A stretch of DNA of 64,000 nucleotides from Megaustenia siamemsis (taxonomy: Eukaryota > Mollusca > Gastropoda > Stylommatophora > Ariophantidae). The DNA lies in the NCBI GenBank assembly GCA_032433765.1, contig JAVIAB010000073.1, forward strand, positions 62,022,552 through 62,086,551, read 5' to 3'. Shown piece after piece: positions 55,360-64,000 of the stretch. The position numbers and the translations under genes were made by a program. Under the pieces are notes generated by a model that was not told the origin of the DNA, did no database searches, and saw only the letters and a program-made list of their open reading frames with translations. How positions within the stretch are numbered: position 1 is the first letter of the stretch; each line of letters opens with the position of its first letter.

Positions 55360-55856
55360 GGCACTTCTAGGTGTGGCTACCATTGTTTGTCCAAGCCTCT
55401 GTCATTCATGGCAGATTGACATGCAAATATTATACATTTCCTTGTTTAGCTGGTATCCATCTTAACCTAAGTTAAGCATCCCATCAAACGGCCTGGTCTC
55501 CACTCTCCTCTCCCTCTTAATTCGCGTTTGACTTTATGTCAGTATTCCAGTCTGTGGGATTGTGAGGAGTTTACAGATAAGTGTTTAATTTTTTTCTTTT
55601 TTCCTTACATGTAATATAGTATATTTCTCTTACATATTTTCTTCTCATTTTATTTATTAGTTTTAGTTATTCCAGAAATGTAGTAGAGTAAATCTTCATT
55701 TCATTGTCCATTTGTGGTGTCGTTGTATTCTGAAGAATGCCACAAGTAGGCCAAAACGTCAATATTTTGTATTGTCCTTTTCTGTTTTACACATACGTTT
55801 TCCCCCCCTCCCATCTCCCTGCTACCAGCTTTATTGTAACACTGCAGTCTCTTCCC
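55360..55856 (+). mobile_element. Penelope-like terminal region with hammerhead-like core
   Basis: attctgaagaatgccacaag then taggccaaaacgtc at 55729-55761 shows the CUGAAGA box, a GCC/GGC stem II and AAAACGUC (one change from GAAAC). Upstream, ctggtctccactctcctctc (about 55493-55512) recurs inverted at 56960-56980. Probably belongs to the same Penelope-like insertion as 53459-53700. Confidence 0.45.
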
Positions 55857-57190
55857 CGGATAAGAGGGGAATGGCTTTACAGTTATCTTCTTCCTGTTCC
55901 AAAACCCAACAAAGATAACTTCCAGATCATTGCCTACTGATCATCACTAAAATACAACTGGCAAGCTCCTGGAGAAAATCATCACTCACAGACTGGCTTG
56001 GCTCGGGACTTAAAATGGATCATCATCATATCTTTCATCCCAAGTTAGGAGGGTTCCAATGCAATAAAGAGATATGGCTCAACGAAAAAGTCTTTGTCTT
56101 TGAAGAATTTCATGCTCATGAGGAGACTTGTGCTGTAGCGATAGATTTAGAGAATGCTTGCAACAGATTATCCTTTGATGATGTCATACACATGCTAGGG
56201 AAACTTGAGTAACATTCTCTAATTATAAAATAGATTGTGGCATCTTTGTTGCAAAAGAAAGTGGTTCTCAGATGCAGCAGCTGGTTATCTGAGTCAATAG
56301 ATATATGCCCAGGACAACATCAAGGCTCTCTGGTGTCACCTTGCAGTATGTACACTGTGATGGTTACTGCTCAACAACTGGATGAAAAGAGAACACTATT
56401 CTTCACAGTTGATATTTTAGTGTTATGACAGGCCAGAGACAGAAATAAGATCAATAAGTCTCTGCACAACAAACTTTATCACATCACTTCATAGTGTAAA
56501 AGATCCAAAGCACAAGTCTACCCAAGTAAAACAAAAGTAACGTAAATTGTTAACACAGACCTACCAATTGTAAGAGTATGTGGCGAGGAGGTGAGTAGAA
56601 CCAACATGATGATATATTTGGAAGTGATATTTGACTGCAGCTTGAGCTTCAAATGACATATTGACTATGTGATTTCTAAAGCTTGCAAGGGATTGTCGGC
56701 AAAGAGAGTCATGACAGTTTTTGGTATTGAATAGTGTTTGTTGGTACTTCTGTATCGAGGACTAGATCTCTTGTCTATTAAATAAGCCTTGGCCATTCTC
56801 ACTAATAGTACGACTAAAATGAAGCTATGCACATTATTTTTGGCTGCACCAGAGACACTTCATACATGGCACCATGCGTTTTCTATTTGATTTCCCCACT
56901 ATGGAGAACAGAATCATACTAAGAGCACGTATGCACATGTTTGACGCAAATTAAGCGGGAGAGGAGAGTGGAGACCAGGGCACACGATGGGATGAAAAAT
57001 CTGACAGGAGTGGGTGGGGGTGAGAAGATGGGCGAGTTAGGGAAGGGAAGGTGTGGTGACAGAGGTGTGAATGGCTAAAGTCAGGAGTTTAACGACCTGG
57101 CACAATTAGTTGCTGTGTGTTGATAAATATTTGGCGGAAAAGATCAAAGCACCTATAGATGTATTTGGAGTGCTGTGATGATGATCCTAA
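55857..57190 (+). mobile_element. I-group LINE copy 3, 3' segment
   Basis: GEWLYSYLLPVPKPNKDN, HPKLGGFQCNKEIWLNEKVF, ETCAVAIDLENACNRL (motif A), SICPGQHQGSLVSP-like motif B, and a lost xDD box (FTVDILVL). The 3' end near 57140-57190 (gcacctatagatgtatttgg) matches the other copies' 3' end; RNase H is scrambled by the 56940-57060 insert. Confidence 0.7.
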
Positions 57191-57218
57191 TTTAACATAA
57201 CAATGCTAAACTTCTAAG

Positions 57219-57338
57219 GCTCCAAGCATATTGTGATAAGTTTAAAGGAAAGGGATCATCAAATCCTGAGCCATTGTGTATTTGTGGTAGGTTTCAGTCA
57301 CAAGAAAACAGTGCAATTTGTATCTCCAGTTCTGTACA
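57219..57338 (+). CDS. Probable host gene exon D
   Basis: Acceptor cttctaag at 57211-57218 and a consensus donor gtaagt at 57339. One base enters, completing the two left by exon C, then LQAYCDKFKGKGSSNPEPLC and ICGRFQSQENSAICISSSV; two bases leave. It begins only about 30 bp after the 3' end of LINE copy 3. Unrecognised protein. Confidence 0.55.
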
Positions 57339-58209
57339 GTAAGTTCTGATCCATTCCCTATCACAAAGAATACATGCATTATAGCGCACACAGTTTTTCA
57401 CATGTGTTATTGATCAGATCAAAGTTATAAAACTTCACTTAATAGCCAAACATTCACTGGTAATACTGTAGTATAGCATCAGATCTGATTGGTCATTGCA
57501 AGGCTGTTAAAATGGCTCTTGCCTATGATTTTATACAGAGCTTCACAACACGAGGCAGTCTGACTATCAGATAACATTAGATTTGTTTTGGGTGTTGACC
57601 ATCCCAGGTTTTATTTTGTGGCTGAGTCTTCCATTATTTAGGGATTATACATCCTAGCTTCTCCAGAACCACACATTTTTGGCCAATTCACTAACATTAA
57701 TTGCTCTAGTTTGCACCCCTCCTATTAGTCCTAGTTGCTTCAAAAGGTTGTAAAGTGATGTAGCTGCTAGACTTTTTACACTGTCTTCTTTCAAGCCCTG
57801 TCCACAACAGCAGCCAGTTCATGCAGCCTTTGTTGTGAGACCATAAGTATTGCCCTTGACCTTGTGTCTTGCATGAGGAAAGAGCATGTTTCATTGTCTG
57901 TCCTCCATAACAGAGGGGGCATCATCTGTCAGCTACCTTTCCCCACATCATAAGATTGCAGGCTGATGATAAAGGTCATTACTCATAAATTATGAGCGCT
58001 TCTGGTTGTCCAAGATGCCGGTGTGTTTTAATTTCGGAGTATGAATTGTGTGATAAAATTGACTATAAAAGTGTTTTTAACGGATATATGAGATTTTTAA
58101 AGTTGTCAAGTGTATTTTAAAATGTAAATGACAAAAAGTCACAATTAGACCATTCAAAAATCACATGTGACACCTATTGATCATGCATATGGGAAACATC
58201 TGCTGGGCA
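57339..58209. other. No gene recognised
   Basis: The part around 57530-57600 (acagagcttcacaacacgag) resembles 42815-42880 (acagagcttcgcagcaggag), a weak dispersed repeat. Nothing else seen. Confidence 0.4.
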
Positions 58210-58890
58210 AAATATAAACAAATAAAAGATCAAAAATCAAGGAAAACTTTAGAAGAAAAGCTAATAGAGGAATTCAAGAAACTCCCTAATGAAATAAGCA
58301 TAGTAGAAGAATAGCGGAACCAATTTAAGAAAACAATAACCACCAACATCGCAACAATAATATTTAGAACAAAACTACAGACAAAGGCAGGGAAGAAGAG
58401 CACTTCATGATGGAACGAGACAATCAGAGATGCAGTTAAAGAAATGAAGAAACTATTTAAAGATTGGAGGGAGAAGAAGAACCAAGAAGAATATGAAAAA
58501 TATGCCTTAGTCTGGAAAAAAGTAAAAAAAATTTTATCAAAGAAGCTAAGCAAAACCCCTAGACAGATTTCGGACAAAAGATGAGCAGAGACTCCCAAAC
58601 AGGCACATGAGACTTATACAAAGCAGTAAAAGCAAAAAGAGCAAAATAAGAAAACCACAGTCCTACAACTCATAAATGATAGACTTGCAGCCAATATCAA
58701 ATAACCAATATATGGAACAGAGATGGTAAGAATAATTAGAAGACCTATTGAACAAGACGCCAACTACCAATAATGCAACAAAAATCACATAAGAATGCAT
58801 AAACACTGAACCCAACATCATGAAAGAGGAAATCAAAAATGCATCTAGAAATAAAGCTAGGCAAAGGGAGAATTACTCAGATGGTAGACC
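58210..58890 (+). mobile_element. RTE-like LINE fragment, region between endonuclease and RT
   Basis: Plus-strand frames: EEFKKLPNEISIVEE, IRDAVKEMKKLFKDWREKK, ALVWKKVKKIL and a DFGQKMSRDSQTGT piece, matching the linker that precedes RT in RTE-type LINEs. Stops and frameshifts present. Confidence 0.6.
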
Positions 58891-59203
58891 AGATAGGTCG
58901 CCGGAAGGCGGTAGCCCATTGGCTTACCAACCTTCGAATATGTTGTGTTAGTTTTAGACAGTTTTTAGTTGTGCGAGCAGGGAGCTCGTCGAGAAGTTAA
59001 ATTGCCTAGTTAAGTAGTTACACTATTGTACTGTGAGGCCATGCGATTTAGCCATGGACTGAATGTGGTGAAAAAGTGAACATGTTGCATTTCTTGAGGG
59101 ATGAGCAATGGGCTCGCTAACGTTTTGCAGCTTTTGTGAAGAGCTAGTTACTTGAGATGATGTCATTCTGTGTGAGCTGAGGAGCTTGCCAGCTTGGTGG
59201 TAT
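58891..59203. other. No gene recognised
   Basis: Short unique region left of LINE copy 1. Confidence 0.4.
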
Positions 59204-59214
59204 ATTTGTTGGAA

Positions 59215-60214
59215 GGCACCAGAATGTGGCGAGCGATTTTTCTGAGCACACTTTTTTACAGAAGTCATCCCATTTGGCATCCTTAGTCTGCTTAGCGCAT
59301 AGTTTAAAGTGCATCATTTTTTGGTCGACCTCTACTTTCAGACGCTTCAAGAGCTCAGGTTGTGTTCTTCCATTCCCTCTGGCTTTCTGCCATGTCTTTA
59401 CCGTTTGTCTCTTGCTCCGCCAAGCTTTCTCGACATCTACGTTCCACCAAGGTGGCTGCGTCCATCGCTCCTGCCTCCTACGAGGGGCGCTCTGTTTCCT
59501 ATGTCTGATTTTGCTAATGACGTCCTGGTCTGTTTTCTCGTAATTGAATGTGTGGAGCTTTCTTTTCTGGCTTTTATTTCTGCTTTTCTCTATTAGGAGG
59601 ACACATGGATAGTGATCACTTCCGTGGAACCCCAGTGCATTCCACCTGCAAACTGGTGCAAAGGTGGAAGACACCAGTGCCAGGTCTATGACACTATTAG
59701 AGTCCCCGGTTCAAGTGGCCATTCTTGTTGCCCTTCCATCATTCAAGCACACTAAATTGGCCGATACCAGTGCGTTCTCTAGGTCTTCTCCCTGCTTGTT
59801 GGTTATGACGTTACCCCACTGGTTTCCTCTAGCATTAAAGTCTCCGCAGAAAATGACATTCTCTTCATCGAACCCGAAGAGATTCTGCCATTGTTGTGTG
59901 TTCACTTTCCCATTACAGGCATACACATTAACAATCACGAAATGAACTGGGGTCTGCGCCCTAACCACATGTACCTGCAATTCTGCATTGTTCCACACAG
60001 ACATATCAACCTCAGCTGCCACCATATTGTTGCGCACAAGGATGGCCTGCCCAAGGTGTCGTCTATTGTAAAAACAATGAAAGCCAGGAGTACTTACTGT
60101 CCTGTCACCAAGAAGAGTTTCTTGCAAAACCATTATATCGGCCCCGCACAGTAGCTTATCAAGAATGGGCCATCGTTGTTTAATGGACCCACAATTCCAA
60201 TAAGTAACGTGCAC
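59215..60214 (-). pseudogene. LINE endonuclease (APE type), inverted segment
   Basis: From MHVTYWNCGSIKQRWPILDK downward: DIMVLQETLLGDRTVSTPGF (the QET box), NVIFCGDFNARGNQWGNVIT (GDFN) and GFHGSDHYPCVLLIEKSRNK (SDH box). All APE-like catalytic boxes are visible. Only one nonsense codon (at 59711-59713) interrupts the domain. After SDH comes the linker toward RT, ending at the inversion point with CSEKSLATFW. Confidence 0.85.
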
Positions 60215-60798
60215 ATGCTTTAGGCCTAGCCTCTCACACTTTGACAGTTTAATGCCACCTCTCTTGCCCCGTTGTGTTTTCCTTTTTCGATTATGTCATT
60301 TGGGCTGCATCTGAAAAATAACACTTACCGTCGTCACGATAAACGTCGCTGAACGTTGATGCTTTGGATGGCCCAGACTCACATGCACTTACTCATTAGC
60401 ACGGTCCAGAACCCGTTTCCACGTTATAAAATGGCCAACTCCAGTAAATATCTCTACAGCACGTGGATACACTGTGAGCCTTCCACAAATGAAATGAATT
60501 ACACGTCCTTGACGACAGACCGGCGTAAACAAACCGCCATTTTTTTTTTACGCGTTCAATAGCGCAGTCAACAAGGATGAGTATAAGTGATGAAATAAGG
60601 AAAATGTAACAAAATGCAATAACTCAAAAGAAGCAAAGTGATTTACATCAAATAGAAAGCGCGTACAATCACATGATTCTTTATAATATCAATAAAAACA
60701 AACAAATAAACAGAAAAGTTCATTGTAAAACAGCACTTATCTGTGAGTCTTTGGAAAGAGGCAGGCTAACAGGGCGCCATATTCCCCGGAAGTCAGTC
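60215..60798 (-). other. Inverted LINE 5' leader
   Basis: Between the endonuclease start and the inversion junction. No ORF1 recognised; presumably 5' untranslated or a truncated ORF1. Confidence 0.5.
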
Positions 60799-62388
60799 AT
60801 TCTGGCGCCTTCATCAGTGCATGAATGGCACACCATGACACAGAGGCATACCAGACTTTCAGAGCACAGGTCGGATATGGCACACATCTGATGAGAGCAA
60901 AGGGAAGGCCCTGCTTGCCCGCTACATTGAGCAGACGGACCAAAGAAATGAGGCTGTAAGAATGAGGATACGGGGATCACTCTCAAAATTGTGTAAGGAT
61001 GTAGGGCTGGAAGAAGATCTCACAATCACAACCGATACCATTCGCACGACACTTAAAATGTCACACAACACTGCTCCTGGTCCAGATGGTGTTCGGTACG
61101 ATGACATAGGCAATTTAGCTGATGACGACTTGACAAAACTGGCCAATGAGTTTAATGCCAGTATTCGGAGTGGCCAGATTAAGGAGGAGTGGCTACACAG
61201 CTACTTACTACAGCTACCGAAGCCAAACAAGGACCATTCTCAGATCAGTGCCTACAGAATCATCACAATGCAGAACACTGCGGGCAAACTGCTGGAGAAA
61301 ATAGTTGCCCGTGTCCTCACCTGTCACCTTGAACAGAAACATGTATTCCCACCCACATTTGGAGGTTATAGATATAACAAAGAGACATGGCTCAATGCGG
61401 CAGTATTTGCCTATGACGTCTTCGAAGGCTTTCACAGACGAGAGGAGACATGTGCTGCTGCTATAGATCTGGAGGATGCATACAACAGGGTACCATTTGA
61501 ATATCTCATGCATATGCTCCTCAAACTGGCGGTGCACCCCTTCCTCATTAGATGGATCGCCGCGGCACTGTTTCAGAAGAAGGTGATACTCAGATGTGGA
61601 AGTTGGTCTTCCGAGCCAACATCCATTTGCCCAGGGCTGCCACATGGCTCACCATTGTCACCAGTTCTATTTAACGTGTACACAATAACGATCACGGAAC
61701 AACAGCTGGATGGGAGGGGAAGAACTATGACTTTTGCTGATGATATTCTGGTATATCGACGGGGAAGAGACAGACGGGGAATCGCTTCCACAATGCAAAA
61801 TGAACTCGATCGCATTTCTTCCTGGTGTGGGGTATCAGGTGCCGTGGTTAATCCTAATAAAGCATCAGTTTCATGGTTCTCCCTTAACAATCATATAGTT
61901 CATACGACCACACCGGTAGTACGAATGGGAGCTGATGAGGTGACCAGGGACAAGTTGATGACATACCTTGGAGTTAAGTCTGATCGCAGCCTGTGTTTTC
62001 GGGACCATGTGATAACAAAATCCCGCAAAGGATTAGCCACCTTGAAGGTCATGGCAGCTGCCAAAATCGAGCAGAGGCTACTTACTCTTCTGTTCCAGGG
62101 ATTAGTCCTCGCACCTATGGAATATGCCCTGGCAATTCTTACTGTCAGTATGACTCAAATTTATAGGCTGGAGAAAATACAAAATGAAGCCATGCGCATT
62201 ATCTTGGGATGTACGAGGGACACTCCCTGTGTAGCAATGAGGTATATTCTTGACTTTCCAACCATGGATGTCAGAATCAAGATCTGGAGAGCACGAGCAT
62301 ACCTGAAGATTAGTACAGATACAGAGCATCCATTGCACCACATGCTCAACACAGAGAAAGGTGACAGACTAAAAGAGGCAAATCATGG
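60799..62388 (+). pseudogene. LINE reverse transcriptase
   Basis: The long frame (from 60962 in the listed start) carries APGPDGVRYDDIGNLADDDL, SAYRIITMQNTAGKLLEKIV, AIDLEDAYNRVPFEYLMHML (motif A), CPGLPHGSPLSPVLFNVYT (motif B) and MTFADDILVYRRGRD (catalytic ADD, about 61728-61770). It is intact to about 62380, where a single frameshift moves the reading into the RNase H frame. The best preserved RT in the window. Confidence 0.9.
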
Positions 62389-63240
62389 GTGGGCCGAGCA
62401 GATGTCATCAAAAAGGTCTGTGGGCTTACCAATATCAGCGTTGGTGAGGAGTGGATACCGGTGCCTACGTCATTCAAGGGGACTTTCTCGTGTATTGTCA
62501 CACTCGACAGGAAAAGTAGGGAACAGAACCCAGTCGTGGTTAATGCTGAGGTCAACGGTCTCATCTGCAATAACACCGATGAGAAAGATGCAGTCATCTA
62601 TACAGACGGATCTGTAAGACGACACCAAAGAAGTGCATGGGCATTTACAGCACGCTCGGCAGGCAGAATAGTCTACGAAGACAGTGGTGCATACATCGTG
62701 ACCACGAGTAGCATGACAATGGAGGCGATGGTAGTGACCAAGGCATTCAAATGGTTAGAGTCACAAGACTACACCCACGCATGTATACTGAGTGATTCGA
62801 TGAGCATGATAAAAAAAGTGGAGGCGGGCTCTGTAAGCATGCAATGGGTAGAGTCGTTGCAGAAATCCAAAATACGTAAGCTCACCTTTGTCCCTGGACA
62901 TGCGGGAGTACGGGGAAATGAAAGGGTGGACAGGTTGGCTAGCTGCGCTGTCATTGAGGACGGGCAACCAGTGGATCGGGCAGACATCATCAATGCCCTC
63001 CGAGATGTGGGAAGAGCACATGACTTCGACAAACACAGATCAACGTCACTTCTTCGAATGATGGAAATGGGAGTGAAGTTGGGCACAGCCAGAAATGAGA
63101 CACTTAGTGGCCGTGTTAGAAGACTTATCAACCAACATAGAACTGGAGTCGTCAGTCGCTGGACACTGAGGGAATTGCTGAGGAGGGGATCTGAGCACCT
63201 ATGGACATGTTTGGAGTGCAATGATGATGACCCCGCAAAT
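62389..63240 (+). pseudogene. LINE RNase H domain
   Basis: VIYTDGSVRRHQRSAWAF (first Asp), TSSSMTMEAMVVTKAFKWLE (Glu), CILSDSMSMIKKVE (Asp) and VPGHAGVRGNERVDRLASCA (His and last Asp) give a complete RNase H active site. Its presence after RT puts the family in the I group (I, R1, LOA and relatives). The frame continues past the LINE end to 63408 by chance. Confidence 0.88.
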
Positions 63241-63257
63241 AACTCAATTTGTAGGAA

Positions 63258-63830
63258 ATTGACAAGTGATCTTTATGTTCAAATGAGAGGCTTGCTAATG
63301 AAACAGTTATATTGTGTGACATTGAACATTTGTTTAAGTCATTATGTGAGAGCGAGAGGTCGACATATTCGTTCATTCTTAGCGTGCAAGGATGCATGCT
63401 TATGTTGAAATTGTGTTGTGGAATTGAACATTGTCAAGTCCTAAGTGGGCAAGGTGAGAGTTAGTGTATCCACTTCTATCTCTCTCTCTCTCTCTACGAT
63501 CAGGACTCAATCAGAGTAGGATTCCAGACTCTCACATGAAGTCAGCTGTCAGGTTAAGTGTGTTGATCGCCCCCACAGACAGAACATCACAATTAGAGTC
63601 TGTCAGATCCACTCTGATTGAACACCCGTTAAAACGTTGCACTGTGTTCTGCGCCAGTGGCCCAGTGCATCCGATTTCAGCCAGTATTTTATTCAGGTTT
63701 CCATTCCTTAGCCTTTGATTGTTCCCAATCTTCCTGCAAGGCAGCAGATGATATTTTCTGTAGGGGGATTCTGCCCTTAGATGGTCGGCCCTCCCAGGTT
63801 TACGAGCACCATCTGCCTAGAGGTGACTAA
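63258..63830. other. No gene recognised; CT microsatellite and dispersed repeat
   Basis: (CT)n at 63477-63496; ccttagcctttg...caaggcagcag at about 63708-63750 matches 46953-46995. Confidence 0.45.
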
Positions 63831-63831
63831 C

Positions 63832-64000
63832 ACAGAGATGCACACACAAAGATAGGAGATGTGACCAACACAGACATGCACACAGCGATACGAGGCATGA
63901 CTAACACTGACACACATCAAGACATATGACACATGACTAACATAAACATGCACATAAAGATATGAGATATGACTGACATAGACATGCACACGCAAAGATA
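63832..64000 (+). repeat. Minisatellite of about 40-42 bp, about four copies, reaching the window end
   Basis: Units of the form acacagacatgcacacaaagataggagatgtgact, seen at about 63830, 63868, 63908 and 63948. Apparent open frames here are repeat translations. Confidence 0.75.

Larger units (their letters stand above)
59215..63246 (+). mobile_element. I-group LINE copy 1 with 5' inversion (twin priming)
   Basis: Flanked by atttgttggaa (59204-59214) and atttgtaggaa (63247-63257), an 11-bp target duplication with one mismatch. The left 1.58 kb (59215-60790) is the element's 5' part in inverted orientation (5' leader and endonuclease, minus strand); the right 2.45 kb (60799-63246) is the RT-RNase H part, plus strand. 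The breakpoint sequence gaaggcaccag at 59213-59223 is the complement of ctggcgccttc at 60800-60810, so the two pieces meet at the same point of the parent element, as copy 2 (around 42565) confirms. Confidence 0.88.

Noticed and set aside
60962..62617. 551-codon frame as a domesticated host gene
   Set aside because: It is the RT of a LINE with target duplication, adjacent RNase H and a decayed second copy; its open state reflects youth. The last part beyond 62380 is out of frame.

Overview
This is a metazoan (probably invertebrate) genomic window. It is made almost entirely of nested mobile DNA. The signs are Polinton/Maverick genes, non-LTR retrotransposons of at least three kinds, Penelope-like pieces, a Tc1/mariner-like transposase, spliceosomal (GT-AG) introns and many micro- and minisatellites. 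Nothing in it looks bacterial. I cannot place the species.

The main feature (2794-38823) is three Polintons nested like Russian dolls. Polinton A (terminal inverted repeats of about 490 bp; about 7.3 kb once its guest is subtracted) carries a PC4-like gene, packaging ATPase, integrase, minor capsid protein, a small virion-type protein, major capsid protein and protease, all frameshifted, and no DNA polymerase. Its left terminal repeat is split by Polinton B (3147-31894), which is flanked by a 6-bp target duplication CACAAC. B is a giant palindrome: two arms of about 8.8 kb (after removing later insertions) around a loop of about 1 kb. Each arm carries remnants of PolB, major capsid protein and protease; the loop carries a two-exon acidic gene. 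B's right arm is in turn split by Polinton C (22814-30021), flanked by a 6-bp duplication ATAGTG. C is also a palindrome, of two nearly identical halves, each carrying a PolB gene whose middle is occupied by a 21-bp minisatellite. C's two termini differ by exactly one AGT unit.

B's arms allow events to be ordered. LINE pieces and one MCP frameshift shared by both arms predate the palindrome. A 1.6-kb retrocopy-like insert and a 1.3-kb foldback element in the left arm only, Polinton C in the right arm only, and arm-specific frameshifts came later. This argues against an assembly artefact and suggests that B and C arose as snap-back products of protein-primed replication and then integrated.

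From 39 to 64 kb the window holds LINE copies, SINE-like and Penelope-like fragments and tandem repeats. Among them are four probable exons of an unidentified host gene on the + strand (46202-57338); the last three have compatible splice phases. An RNase H-bearing LINE at 59215-63246 has a classic 5' inversion (twin priming) with an 11-bp target duplication. At the left edge, an uninterrupted DDE transposase reading frame runs off the window on the minus strand.
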